Shown here one piece after another: positions 54,517 through 62,673 of a stretch of DNA of 64,000 nucleotides. Every line of letters starts with the position of its first letter. Within the stretch, counting starts at the first letter, position 1. Source of the stretch: CAYZJR01 sp964503045 (GTDB lineage: Bacteria > Cyanobacteriota > Vampirovibrionia > Obscuribacterales > Obscuribacteraceae); assembly GCA_964503045.1 (NCBI GenBank), contig CAZCZI010000036.1, forward strand, positions 5,293 through 69,292, in the 5' to 3' direction. The position numbers and the translations under genes were made by a program. The notes under the pieces were generated by a model, which saw only the letters and a list, made by a program, of their open reading frames with translations, did no database searches and was not told the origin of the DNA.

Positions 54517-55401
54517 TTGCTTAGGGCACATAATTGGGTTATTCTTTTGCTAATGAGTGGAGCGATTTTGTGCGTCGAAATTTTCCGAGCTTTCAAAGGT
54601 TCGGCGGTGTATTTGTTGAAGCATCCCAAAAAAGTGTTGCTTGCACTGTTTCTAATTACTGCATCGTTTATAGTCGCACCGCATGGAATTGCGGAGTCAC
54701 AGTTAGGGCAGGTCGATCGACTTGCCGCGCTCTATCACATTCAAGTTCAAACAAACAACGAAACCTTTCCTGTGCGCAACAACCATGGATTGATTGAAGG
54801 ATCCAACCCCGCTCCAAACGCACTACTAAAATATTTGCCGTTGTTCTTAACCGAGTTCACGAAATATCCAACGGACGTCATCGCGAGGTCTGGATTGAAA
54901 ACAGTTGTTCTATGCGAACATCTGAAGTTTGCAGGTCAGCTGCGATCGGCGATTCCTGATTACTTGCATGAGACGCTTTATTTGGATGTTTCGCGTGGTA
55001 TCGAAACGCCCGATTACATGCGAACCGCAGTGCATCACGAGTTTTTCCACATCATCGATTGGAAGGATGATGGTTCTGTCTATCAAGATCCTGCTTGGTT
55101 GGTTCTCAATCAAACGGGTTTTAGATATGGAACCGGCGGAAAGTACGCGCAGAACGACGACACCGTGAGTCTGGTGAATGACTCTTTACGGGGCTTTCTG
55201 ACTCGCTATGCAATGACCGGTGTCGAAGAAGATAAGTCTGAAATGTTTGCGCACATGATGACGAATTATGGAATGGTTCAACAAAGAGCGAAAAACGATC
55301 CGGTGCTGCAGTCGAAGTTTGTGCAGATGAAGGCGCTGTGCAAGAAATTCAGCCCATCGATGGATGAGGCATTTTGGTCGAAGATGAGCGAACGCCAATA
55401 A
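54517..55401 (+). CDS. Membrane-anchored HExxH protein, putative zinc peptidase
   Basis: A 294-residue protein. One or two N-terminal hydrophobic helices (VILLLMSGAILCVEIF; VLLALFLITASFIVAP) anchor an extracytoplasmic domain. HHEFFHIIDW is a clear HExxH zinc motif, with downstream acidic EEDKSEMFAHMM as possible third ligand. I do not recognise the family. The start is uncertain: TTG 54517 avoids overlap, ATG 54553 is also possible, and the frame extends back to 54457. It follows the 160-residue gene closely. Confidence 0.68.
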   Translation: MLRAHNWVILLLMSGAILCVEIFRAFKGSAVYLLKHPKKVLLALFLITASFIVAPHGIAESQLGQVDRLAALYHIQVQTNNETFPVRNNHGLIEGSNPAPNALLKYLPLFLTEFTKYPTDVIARSGLKTVVLCEHLKFAGQLRSAIPDYLHETLYLDVSRGIETPDYMRTAVHHEFFHIIDWKDDGSVYQDPAWLVLNQTGFRYGTGGKYAQNDDTVSLVNDSLRGFLTRYAMTGVEEDKSEMFAHMMTNYGMVQQRAKNDPVLQSKFVQMKALCKKFSPSMDEAFWSKMSERQ

Positions 55402-55726
55402 GCAGTATCCTACATACCGAGCAAAGAGGAAATTGCAGCGTGGAAGTCCTTGCTGGGCTTGCCTCGCGTTACGAAAATTCATAGATGAGGGCCGAGATAA
55501 AGCTCCAGAGAATGCGATTCATCGCGTGCGAGCAAGTTTCTGTATTCACCCTTTTATAGGCTTGAATCGAGCTTCTGTGCAACTTGCAATATTGTTGCGT
55601 GAATCAGCATTGCAAGATCTCCGAAACCCGCCTATGCTCAACTCCCCTGCAACACTCTTTTTCCGTAGCAAGCAATTGCCGCGGCGTTTCTTCATGGCTT
55701 TGCTAACTAATGAACACTAAGAATCT
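55402..55726. other. Intergenic region with an eight-bp inverted repeat
   Basis: No gene is supported; a 95-residue frame at 55433 lacks a start signal and family. CTTGCAAT (55583-55590) and ATTGCAAG (55609-55616) form an inverted repeat with an 18-base spacer. Confidence 0.4.
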
Positions 55727-55753
55727 GTGGCAAATGTATAGGCAAATTGCCAC
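55727..55753. promoter_or_regulatory. Operator candidate of the toxin-antitoxin pair
   Basis: GTGGCAA (55727-55733) and TTGCCAC (55747-55753) are a perfect inverted repeat, and GGCAA-A-TTGCC (55741-55751) nests in it. It lies 30 bases before the toxin start. CopG-type antitoxins often autorepress through such palindromes, so this is a likely operator; the assignment is inference. Confidence 0.5.
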
Positions 55754-55782
55754 CAATCAGATACAATAAAAGGTGTTGTTTT

Positions 55783-56046
55783 GTGCAAAAGAAGTTTGAG
55801 CATGTTGTCGAAAATGGAACTAAATTCGTTTTCAAAATGGATTCGGTGGATCCAGATCTTCTGCACATCTATGCACGACATCTCACCACAATTGATGATG
55901 CGCTGGATGTTTTTTTTAACTCTGCTGCTCGTTGGAACTTGCGATTTCAGCGATTCGAAAACTATACCGATACACATGGACTGTTTTGGTTTTGGCTAGA
56001 CGAATCAAAAGAGGTGGTTATGATCGTCAGTTGTTTTCGACTATAG
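55783..56046 (+). CDS. BrnT-like toxin candidate
   Basis: An 87-residue protein. HIYARHLTTIDDALDVFFN resembles the H-I-x-x-RH-x-x-x-x-x-x-A-x-x-VF segment of BrnT-type RelE-superfamily ribonuclease toxins, followed by beta-strand-like sequence (LRFQRFENYTDTHGLFWFWL, VVMIVSCFRL). The usual order for BrnTA is toxin first, as here. GTG 55783 is chosen; the frame opens at TTG 55747, which lies in the operator. The match is by eye and moderate. Confidence 0.6.
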   Translation: MQKKFEHVVENGTKFVFKMDSVDPDLLHIYARHLTTIDDALDVFFNSAARWNLRFQRFENYTDTHGLFWFWLDESKEVVMIVSCFRL

Positions 56047-56057
56047 AGGTGGGCCTC

Positions 56058-56357
56058 ATGGCTAATAAAAGACGAAATTATGAGGAACTTGGTGAGTTTA
56101 CTATGTCACCGGAGATGTCCGCTAAAGTTGAGGCTATGATTGCTCAGGCGGATGAAGAAGATGAGCTGGCGCGCGTGAATTTTCGTTGGAGTCGAGAAGC
56201 TCTGGATGTAGTGAAGCAGGCTGCTAAGCTAGTAGGCATTCCGTACCAAACGTTTATCAAACAGGCGGTCTTTGAGCACGCGCTTGAAATAATCAAAGAC
56301 GTGGAGTCCGCAGAAAGTCACCGAAAGCCTCCGAAAGAGAAGTTTTCCAATCCTTGA
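56058..56357 (+). CDS. CopG/ribbon-helix-helix-type antitoxin candidate
   Basis: A 99-residue protein whose C-terminal part (RVNFRWSREALDVVKQAAKLVGIPYQTFIKQAV) fits the CopG antitoxin pattern: a beta-strand followed by two helices, with GIPYQT typical of the BrnA/CopG antitoxin family. The N-terminal ~45 residues are acidic and probably bind the toxin. ATG 56058 with GAGGTGGG upstream is better than the longer frame from 55932. It follows the toxin by 11 bases. Confidence 0.75.
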   Translation: MANKRRNYEELGEFTMSPEMSAKVEAMIAQADEEDELARVNFRWSREALDVVKQAAKLVGIPYQTFIKQAVFEHALEIIKDVESAESHRKPPKEKFSNP

Positions 56358-56402
56358 AAATCAAAGAAAGTTTTTGAGGTTTCTGGTCACTCAAGTTGAG
56401 TT

Positions 56403-56999
56403 ATGAATCTACAGTTGATCCTTGGTGATAAAAATCCAGAGCTTATAGAAGCCTGGGAGGCGGACTTCGTCGGGCTGAGCAACGTGACAGTCCGAGGCGG
56501 CAATATTCTGTTGGTAAAGGCGGATGCAATCGTTAGTCCAGCAAACAGCTTCGGTTTTATGGATGGCGGAATTGATTGGAGCATCAGTGAAATGTTGGAC
56601 TGGAAAATTCAGCCGATCGTGCAACAGGCCATTCGCAGCAAGCATGCAGGAGAGTTACTCGTGGGCGCTGCGGAAATAGTCTCCACCGGCAGCCAACATT
56701 TTCCCTACTTGATCTGTGCACCTACGATGCGTGTTCCGCAAAATGTGTCAAACACCATCAATGCATTTCTGTCCATGCGTGCAACACTATTGGCGGTGAA
56801 CGCGTTCAATCGAACAAATGGAAACCCAATTGGGTCTGTCGCTATACCGGGACTAGCTACAGGTACGGGCAGAATGCCATTTGCCAAATGTGCCAGGCAG
56901 ATGCGAGCTGCATACGACCAGGTCGTTGGGGCGGCTTCTAATCACTACCAATCGCTAGCAGAGGCCATTGAAGACGAAAGGAACTATAAAGTAGACTAA
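56403..56999 (+). CDS. Macro-domain (ADP-ribose-binding) protein
   Basis: A 198-residue single macro domain. VKADAIVSPANSFGFMDGGID is the ADP-ribose pocket, and AIPGLATGTGRMPFAKCARQM the second loop. Macro domains bind or hydrolyse ADP-ribose on proteins or nucleic acids; an example is DarG, which reverses DarT ADP-ribosylation. No ADP-ribosyltransferase is visible here, though the assembly gap begins 80 bases downstream. It lies 45 bases after the antitoxin and is perhaps co-transcribed. Confidence 0.88.
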   Translation: MNLQLILGDKNPELIEAWEADFVGLSNVTVRGGNILLVKADAIVSPANSFGFMDGGIDWSISEMLDWKIQPIVQQAIRSKHAGELLVGAAEIVSTGSQHFPYLICAPTMRVPQNVSNTINAFLSMRATLLAVNAFNRTNGNPIGSVAIPGLATGTGRMPFAKCARQMRAAYDQVVGAASNHYQSLAEAIEDERNYKVD

Positions 57000-57002
57000 G
57001 GC

Positions 57003-57079
57003 ATGCTTGTTCGCGCGTTGATTTTAATCGTGTGTTTGATTCTATTGTGTGTGCCAATGGAGGCGCGACCATTGGACGA
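57003..57079 (+). CDS. N-terminal fragment of a secreted protein, truncated by gap
   Basis: The first 25 residues (LVRALILIVCLILLCVPMEARP) form a signal peptide, starting three bases after the macro-domain stop. The sequence is then lost in the N-run. The frame after the gap (57180-57278, ending VLLIFIQ) may or may not be the same protein, because the gap length is unknown. Confidence 0.4.
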
Positions 57080-57179
57080 NNNNNNNNNNNNNNNNNNNNN
57101 NNNNNNNNNNNNNNNNNNNNNNNNNNNNNNNNNNNNNNNNNNNNNNNNNNNNNNNNNNNNNNNNNNNNNNNNNNNNNNN
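57080..57179. other. Assembly gap (100 N)
   Basis: Exactly 100 undetermined bases, the usual placeholder for a gap of unknown size. Reading frames that cross it are not meaningful. Bases 57180-57288 right of it contain only short frames whose strand I cannot decide. Confidence 0.98.
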
Positions 57180-57288
57180 TACAAGAATGTTCGAGTCTCA
57201 GAGCCGGAAGAGGTTGAGGGTGCCATCCTTGTACATGTTTGGGATCCATGCGGAGTTTTGCTGATCTTCATTCAATGATAGCTGCTCT

Positions 57289-57702
57289 CTATTTGGACTT
57301 GGCGCCGTTCCAACTGCCGCTAGGCTCTACTTCATCTCCTGTGTAGTATTCGCCTTCGAAGCTGGCGAGATCGTCGGCGAACTTCACCTTCAAATCGCCG
57401 GATCCATATTGATCTTTCCAGGCAAATGTGGCGGTTCGCTTTTTCGTTTTCTCTTTGAGCTTGAGGGTTCCATCATACTTTTGTCCTCGAAATTCTGAGG
57501 TATAAGATCCCAAAAGCAATCCCTTTTCGTCCAGCCAAAGTTTGGTGGTAACCGAGTTTTCCGTGGTCTTTGGATAGACCGCGATGGCTCCATTGTAGTC
57601 TCCGACAATAGACTTGATCCATTTACTTTCTCCCAGAGCAGGAGAGATTACTGAAATCGCGAGCGCGGTCAAAACTCCAAGCTGAACTAAAACTGGACGC
57701 AT
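57289..57702 (-). CDS. Small secreted hypothetical protein
   Basis: A 137-residue protein with signal peptide (VQLGVLTALAISVISPALGES) and a beta-rich mature part (GDYNGAIAVYP, VTTKLWLDEKGLLLGSYTSEF, KYDGTLKLKEKTKK, FEGEYYTGDEVEPSGSW). The repeating G-x-Y/W strands suggest a small beta-barrel or lipocalin-like fold; this is not confirmed. The ATG has GGAGG six bases upstream. Confidence 0.72.
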   Translation of the reverse strand: MRPVLVQLGVLTALAISVISPALGESKWIKSIVGDYNGAIAVYPKTTENSVTTKLWLDEKGLLLGSYTSEFRGQKYDGTLKLKEKTKKRTATFAWKDQYGSGDLKVKFADDLASFEGEYYTGDEVEPSGSWNGAKSK

Positions 57703-57772
57703 ACCAACCTCCGATAGAGCGGAGGATTATTTTAGCGCACGAGGTTGATGGTTTGCAGAGTTTCAGATTCCA

Positions 57773-58996
57773 TCAATTTCTGCTTTTAAACAGACGCAGT
57801 TTTGACATGTGCGAATCGATATCTTGTCTGACAGTGTCCGGCAGCAACAAATCATAGCGATTACGTGTCCAGACTGATTTGACTTTCTCAATCGTTTCCT
57901 CGGCAATTGTTGTGGTCAACTTCTCTGAAGCCTTCGCCGCGTTTGCTAGTTTCGCGAATTTGTCTAAAGTGACGGCATGAAAATCCTTGGTTCCTCCTAA
58001 ATTAAGAGCGAGAGAGTCATTCTCTATGTATGAAATGGTCGGGACAAAATCATATGCTGGAGAGAGCTCAGGCTTTTGTGGGTTGGAGTAAAGAAGGCTC
58101 CAATTCTTCAGGTGCATGTCGCCATTTCCAATTGCAATGGTGAATACTAGACGACGGACAAACTCACAGTAACAGTCTTCGCCTGTCTCGGAGAGCAAGA
58201 CTTGTGCTATGTGTGCATAACCAGCCTTTTGGTACTTATCTTGCGGGTAGACACCATAGACTTGTGCGAAGTCTTCCATGTGAATTCTGCCACCAGAATC
58301 AGTGCGATCAAATCGCTTGATCGCCAGACTTTTCCCTCTCAAATTTCCAAATTCTTTGGGGAGTCCATCGATGGCGCTCGTGGATACTAACTCGCACTCA
58401 GGAACATTTATCCCTGCAAGCTTTGCCAGTGTGAGCATTGAGAATTCTACTTCCGGAATTTTTTCGTGCTGTTCGCTGGGGAGTTTTACTATCCATGAAC
58501 CACCGGCACCACTTGCTGGGATGGTGAAAGTTCCTTTTGCTTCTGCAATAGCGGAGAATTTCAGCTGCACTCCGGCAAGAGAAAACCTAAGGGGGCGAGA
58601 CTGTTGGTTCTTCGCCCCTTGCTTCTCTGTGAATTCTTCAGACATCGCACCTAACGGTTCGGCTATAACGGCACCCGGTAAATCTAAACCAAGTGCTGCT
58701 AGAAGGAAGAATTCGCGGTGACTACCAATACCTAGCTTCCGTGCCAGGTATTCGCGAAGATGTCCTTCAGGCAAGAGATTGGAAAAAAATGGTGATAGAC
58801 GGGAACCCGTTCGTGGTCTATCTGGCACGAGTGTATCGTTCGAGCCTTTGAAGCCAAGGCTCAATATCGGCCGGTTTTCATCAGCTTCGTACTTTGGATC
58901 AAACGCGAATACGATTGTTTCGTTAACAAGACGTGTCAGAGTTCCCACGGTTCTCGCGTTCAATTTGATTATGAGCGTGTCTGGAAATGAGACCAT
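57773..58996 (-). CDS. hipA: HipA-family kinase toxin
   Basis: A 407-residue HipA-like protein. The N-terminal HipA_N region (LSPFFSNLLPEGHLREYLARKLG, then FFLLAALGLDLPGAV) is followed by the kinase part: SWIVKLPSEQ, LAIKRFDR, HMEDFAQ, catalytic loop AIGNGDMHLKNWSLLY (His-x-x-N type) and PAYDFVPT. HipA phosphorylates aminoacyl-tRNA synthetases and induces persistence. The antitoxin gene precedes it by 12 bases, the usual hipBA order. All catalytic residues appear intact. There is no strong ribosome site, so translation may depend on hipB. Confidence 0.92.
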   Translation of the reverse strand: MVSFPDTLIIKLNARTVGTLTRLVNETIVFAFDPKYEADENRPILSLGFKGSNDTLVPDRPRTGSRLSPFFSNLLPEGHLREYLARKLGIGSHREFFLLAALGLDLPGAVIAEPLGAMSEEFTEKQGAKNQQSRPLRFSLAGVQLKFSAIAEAKGTFTIPASGAGGSWIVKLPSEQHEKIPEVEFSMLTLAKLAGINVPECELVSTSAIDGLPKEFGNLRGKSLAIKRFDRTDSGGRIHMEDFAQVYGVYPQDKYQKAGYAHIAQVLLSETGEDCYCEFVRRLVFTIAIGNGDMHLKNWSLLYSNPQKPELSPAYDFVPTISYIENDSLALNLGGTKDFHAVTLDKFAKLANAAKASEKLTTTIAEETIEKVKSVWTRNRYDLLLPDTVRQDIDSHMSKLRLFKSRN

Positions 58997-59008
58997 TGCC
59001 GCTGCCAG

Positions 59009-59329
59009 CTAATCCACACTATCTTCTGGACTGTCGTCGAGATCGTCCAATGTATAGAGTGGACGATTTTCGATGTGAGAATCTTTAGAGCGTAATAGAG
59101 TTTGTACGGTGGGCACCACTGTATTTGGTACCAATACAATTTCTTGATTGAGATACCTAGCCACGTCAACGAGGCTGCTCAAACGCATATCGAGCCTCCC
59201 GCTCTCCATTCTGGAAATGTAGCTTTGGGGCACTCCTAGTCGCCGCGCCATTTCACTTTGAGTGAGCCCTTTTGCTTTCCTGGCCGCCACCAACGATTTG
59301 ATAATGTCTTCGATAGCGCTATGCTTCAT
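59009..59329 (-). CDS. hipB: HipB-like XRE-type antitoxin
   Basis: A 106-residue protein with a Cro/C1-type HTH (ARKAKGLTQSEMARRLGVPQSYISRMESGR) and a C-terminal extension of ~50 residues ending in an acidic tail (DDLDDSPEDSVD), likely the HipA-binding part. It should repress its own promoter through the palindromes just upstream. The ATG at 59329 has no clear ribosome site. Confidence 0.9.
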   Translation of the reverse strand: MKHSAIEDIIKSLVAARKAKGLTQSEMARRLGVPQSYISRMESGRLDMRLSSLVDVARYLNQEIVLVPNTVVPTVQTLLRSKDSHIENRPLYTLDDLDDSPEDSVD

Positions 59330-59431
59330 TAGATATACTTTGGGACTTTTATATTATATCGGATATAACTTACTGTAAATTATTATAGCAAATTGAATAT
59401 GGCACGAAAATACCATACTCGATTAGATATA
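59328..59431 (-). promoter_or_regulatory. hipBA promoter/operator region
   Basis: The AT-rich upstream region holds TATATC-G-GATATA (59355-59367), a perfect six-bp inverted repeat, and a direct repeat ATTAGATATA at 59328-59337 and 59422-59431. The second copy continues into TATATCC. E. coli HipB binds TATCC-N8-GGATA, so these are good operator candidates. Confidence 0.55.
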
Positions 59432-59475
59432 TCCAAATAGCTGTGGAGCGAGGTACAAATTTCGCCGAGTATTGG

Positions 59476-59928
59476 TTACTTAGAATTGCAATTCAACGGA
59501 TCGCCAACCATTAGCGAGAGCACTCGCTTCTCGAAATCCTGTTGCGCGATCGATCCCACATCGCGTCCCTTGTAATTGCCATTTGAATCAATGTAGATGA
59601 GCGTCGGAAAACTCTCCACGTCGAAGTAGCGTTTCAACCTGTGTGGATCTGCTCCTTCCAAAGCAATCGTCTCGAAATTGCATTGTTCGCCGTGACGAGT
59701 CATAGCGACTTGCCATGCCGGTTCAAAGGCTTTGCAAGGGACGCAGCCTTCCATCGTGAAATGCAAAATTACAGGTTTGCGTGATCGAACAATTTGCTTT
59801 TGATATGCCTGAAATGCTTCTTTTGCTTCTGCGTCGTGCTGGCTGCTTTCGGAGAATGTGATCAGTAGGCTTGCGAGAATTCCAACGGTTGCAATTGCAA
59901 TGAGGATGTATTTCAGTGGCGTGGGCAT
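59476..59928 (-). CDS. Membrane-anchored thioredoxin-like protein
   Basis: A 150-residue protein with an N-terminal hydrophobic helix (YILIAIATVGILASLLITF) and a thioredoxin fold. The active site is CVPC (Cys62, Cys65) in TMEGCVPCKAFEPAW, with cis-Pro in ESFPTLIYID. The active-site pair CxPC resembles thiol:disulfide oxidoreductases of the envelope. It probably faces the periplasm. It lies 24 bases downstream of the methyltransferase/reductase gene on the same strand. Confidence 0.87.
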   Translation of the reverse strand: MPTPLKYILIAIATVGILASLLITFSESSQHDAEAKEAFQAYQKQIVRSRKPVILHFTMEGCVPCKAFEPAWQVAMTRHGEQCNFETIALEGADPHRLKRYFDVESFPTLIYIDSNGNYKGRDVGSIAQQDFEKRVLSLMVGDPLNCNSK

Positions 59929-59952
59929 TGCTGTGCGACCTGCATAACGGGG

Positions 59953-61938
59953 CTATACCAACGCTTTCTTCTGCCGTTCTTTCAGTCGTTTCACCATCGT
60001 GCACATGTCGTCATAGCGTCCAAAAGAGGGAACCAAGTAGGTGCCCTGACAAACCGGCCGCAACTCTTCCAAAAGTTCTTCGGCTAGTTTTAATCCGACT
60101 GCGGCACCTTCTTCTCCGGCTTTGGCCATGGCGTTTCGCACGTTCTCCGGAATGCTGATGCCCGGTACTTCGTTGTGCAGATACTCCGCATGTTTAGAAC
60201 TATGCAACGGCATAATTCCAACCAAAATCGGCACCGGAATATCGCCGAAATCTTCGAGAAAATCTGTGAGGTCACTCTTTCGATAAATCGGTTGCGTCAT
60301 CACGAAGTGCGCCCCGGCTTCCAACTTTGCCTTGCAGCGTTGTTTTTCGAGACGGCGATCTTCATGTGTCGGGTTGAGCGCGCAAGCAATTGACAGACTT
60401 GTTGGAGAACCAATCGAATTGCCGGCGATATCTTTGCCTTGATTGAGCTGATTGATGATTTTGATCAAACCAATCGAATCAACATCGTAGACAGCAGTGG
60501 CGTGCGCGTAGTTGCCCAAGCCGGGTGGGTCTCCGGTGAGTGCGAGAATGTTGCGAATACCGAGTGCCTGGCACCCGAGAAGATCGGCTTGAATTCCCAT
60601 CAAGTTGCGATCGCGTGTGGTGAAGTGAATGATGGTGTCGACGCCGACTTGCTGATTGATCAGTTGGCACGTCGCAAGCGACGACATGCGAACTCTTGCC
60701 ATCGGGCTGTCACCAACATTGATGGCATCGGCCCCTGCTTGATACAACATATCCGCGGCTTGAAGAATCTTCTTGGTGACTGCACCCTTTGGTGGGTCGA
60801 GCTCGACGCTGATATAGAAGTCTTTGTCGTTGCCGTTTTTCTTGATTGCACGAAGGCGCTCAGCCAGAGCAAGGGGCGAACTCTTGGATTTTTCCGCGCC
60901 GTCTTCTTTGGTTTTTTCTTCAACTGATTCAGCTTTCGCTTCGACAGGTTTTGATGAAATCGAAAGTCCGGAAGATTGCGCCGGCAGATTTTGCAAGGTT
61001 TGATTTGCAACTTCTTTCGATTGTGCGATGTATTTGTCGAGCTGCTTGCGCATCGCTTTGATGTGTTCTGGCGTTGTTCCGCAACAGCCGCCAATCAGTC
61101 TTGCGCCGGCGCGAACGTAGGGCTCGACATATGATGCGCAGTAATCGGGCCGGCTCATAAACAAATAACGTCCGCCGCTCAAACTGGGTTGACCGGCGTT
61201 AGGAACGCACGAGAACGTCACGTTCTTTGCCTTGGCGAATGACTTCACCACAGAGGTCATTCGCAAGAATGAATCAAAGACCGGTCCTGGTCCGGCACCG
61301 CAATTGATACCAATCACTTCGGGGATGTCGGACTCTGGAAGTTCTGCAAAAACCTTGACTGCATCTTCCGGAGTGACGCCCAAAAGTGTGTGACCTTCTA
61401 CGGAGAAGCTCAGCTGTGCAACGATCGGAAGCTTTGAAAGTTTTCTGGCGGCTCGAATCGCCAGCACCGTTTCCTCAATCGATGACATCGTTTCGATCAT
61501 GAAGAGGTCGACGCCGCCGGCGAGCAATCCCTCCATTTGTTCGATGTAGGCGGTTACGATTTCTTCAGGCGTGGTGTCGCCGAGCGGGCGCAGGAGCTTA
61601 CCGGTTGGACCGATGGAACCTGCAATAAATGTCGGTTGTCCGGCAATTTCTCGTGCCGCGCGCGCCACTTTGGCGGCCCAGACGTTGATTTTGTAGACGT
61701 CAGCCTCAAGCCCGAATGAAGACAAGCGGAATCTGTTGCCTGAAAACGAATTTGTCTCGATCACCTCAGAGCCGGCATTGATATAGTCAATGTGTACCTG
61801 CTGAACGAGCTCTTGCTTGGTAAGGTTGAGATGCTCGAAGCTCGACTCGCTTGAAGCGCCTCTTGAAAGCAGAAGGGTTCCGATACCGCCGTCAGCCAAC
61901 AGGGGCCGCTGGTTTATTGCTTCGAGAAATGGATGCAT
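59953..61938 (-). CDS. Bifunctional homocysteine S-methyltransferase / methylenetetrahydrofolate reductase
   Basis: A 661-residue two-domain protein of the B. subtilis YitJ type. The N-terminal methyltransferase domain has zinc cysteines (VIGINCGAGP; LIGGCCGTTPEH). After a ~60-residue Lys/Ser/Glu linker comes the methylenetetrahydrofolate reductase domain (VELDPPKGA, INVGDSPMARVRMS, HFTTRDRNLMG, LALTGDPP, HFVMTQPIY). It can produce 5-methyl-tetrahydrofolate for MetH (39135) and may also methylate homocysteine itself. The start at 61938 is the ATG giving MHPFLEAI. Confidence 0.93.
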   Translation of the reverse strand: MHPFLEAINQRPLLADGGIGTLLLSRGASSESSFEHLNLTKQELVQQVHIDYINAGSEVIETNSFSGNRFRLSSFGLEADVYKINVWAAKVARAAREIAGQPTFIAGSIGPTGKLLRPLGDTTPEEIVTAYIEQMEGLLAGGVDLFMIETMSSIEETVLAIRAARKLSKLPIVAQLSFSVEGHTLLGVTPEDAVKVFAELPESDIPEVIGINCGAGPGPVFDSFLRMTSVVKSFAKAKNVTFSCVPNAGQPSLSGGRYLFMSRPDYCASYVEPYVRAGARLIGGCCGTTPEHIKAMRKQLDKYIAQSKEVANQTLQNLPAQSSGLSISSKPVEAKAESVEEKTKEDGAEKSKSSPLALAERLRAIKKNGNDKDFYISVELDPPKGAVTKKILQAADMLYQAGADAINVGDSPMARVRMSSLATCQLINQQVGVDTIIHFTTRDRNLMGIQADLLGCQALGIRNILALTGDPPGLGNYAHATAVYDVDSIGLIKIINQLNQGKDIAGNSIGSPTSLSIACALNPTHEDRRLEKQRCKAKLEAGAHFVMTQPIYRKSDLTDFLEDFGDIPVPILVGIMPLHSSKHAEYLHNEVPGISIPENVRNAMAKAGEEGAAVGLKLAEELLEELRPVCQGTYLVPSFGRYDDMCTMVKRLKERQKKALV

Positions 61939-61959
61939 GCACTGCCTCTATTCGGGCGT

Positions 61960-62571
61960 TTAGCCCTTCTTTGGGTTTCCGTCTTGTTTGGTTGAAGGTC
62001 GCGGCTTCACCGATTGCGGGTCAAACGTGTCTTTAACACGCTCGAAAGTGAAGATTGCGTGCGCTTCTTTGCCATCTTGATCGAAACTCCAATCATGAAC
62101 CATGTGGGTGTCGTCAGGAAGGCTGATGCTTAGACTCTTTATGTGCCCATCTTTGGGACTCTTCAAATTAGTGATATCTACGAAATCAAAATCAATCGTC
62201 TTCCTTTCGGGGCTCAAAGCTTTCAGCCTGAGCCGAGGCTGGTTGTTCATGTTGCAGTAGTGAGTCATCATCATCGTGTCGCCGTCGCGATGATAAACCG
62301 ACGTCATGCAAGGGTGCGTGCCTGTCTGCAGCTTTTCGATGACGATGGTTCCACCGGACGAAACCTCGTAGTTGCAAGTCACCGGCTGGTTGTCGTCATC
62401 TTTGCCCGTCCAGTTGCCGGCCAGTTTTTTGATTGTTTCAAAGGCTGTCTCGCCCGAGCTGTTTGCATCTAATGCGACTGACGGCGAGCTCATTGTCATC
62501 GCCAAAACAGCGCAAATAGCCACTGCTTGTGGGAGTCCGCTCAATACTCTTGATGGAACGATTTTCGACAT
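61960..62571 (-). CDS. Secreted hypothetical protein
   Basis: A 203-residue protein with signal peptide (LPQAVAICAVLAMTMSSPSVA). The mature part is a beta-rich domain (IKKLAGNWTGKDDDNQPVTCNYEVSSGGTIVIEKL; MMTHYCNMNNQPRLRLKAL) resembling lipocalin-like DUF1579-type sequences, though I am not certain. ATG 62571 is used; the frame reaches 62604. It is separated by 21 bases from the methyltransferase/reductase gene. Confidence 0.7.
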   Translation of the reverse strand: MSKIVPSRVLSGLPQAVAICAVLAMTMSSPSVALDANSSGETAFETIKKLAGNWTGKDDDNQPVTCNYEVSSGGTIVIEKLQTGTHPCMTSVYHRDGDTMMMTHYCNMNNQPRLRLKALSPERKTIDFDFVDITNLKSPKDGHIKSLSISLPDDTHMVHDWSFDQDGKEAHAIFTFERVKDTFDPQSVKPRPSTKQDGNPKKG

Positions 62572-62673
62572 AAATAAATCCCGACAACCATTAAGTTTTG
62601 TCAAGCTCGATCATTATACAGAAGATTCTAGCCATAATTCTACCCTCTACAAACCAGCGTGACATGACGTCTT

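Noticed and set aside
55433..55720. Plus-strand frame of 95 codons
   Set aside because: No start signal, odd composition, and an inverted repeat within; no family match.
56996..57278. Frames crossing the N-run on both strands
   Set aside because: They are bridged only by undetermined bases of unknown true length.
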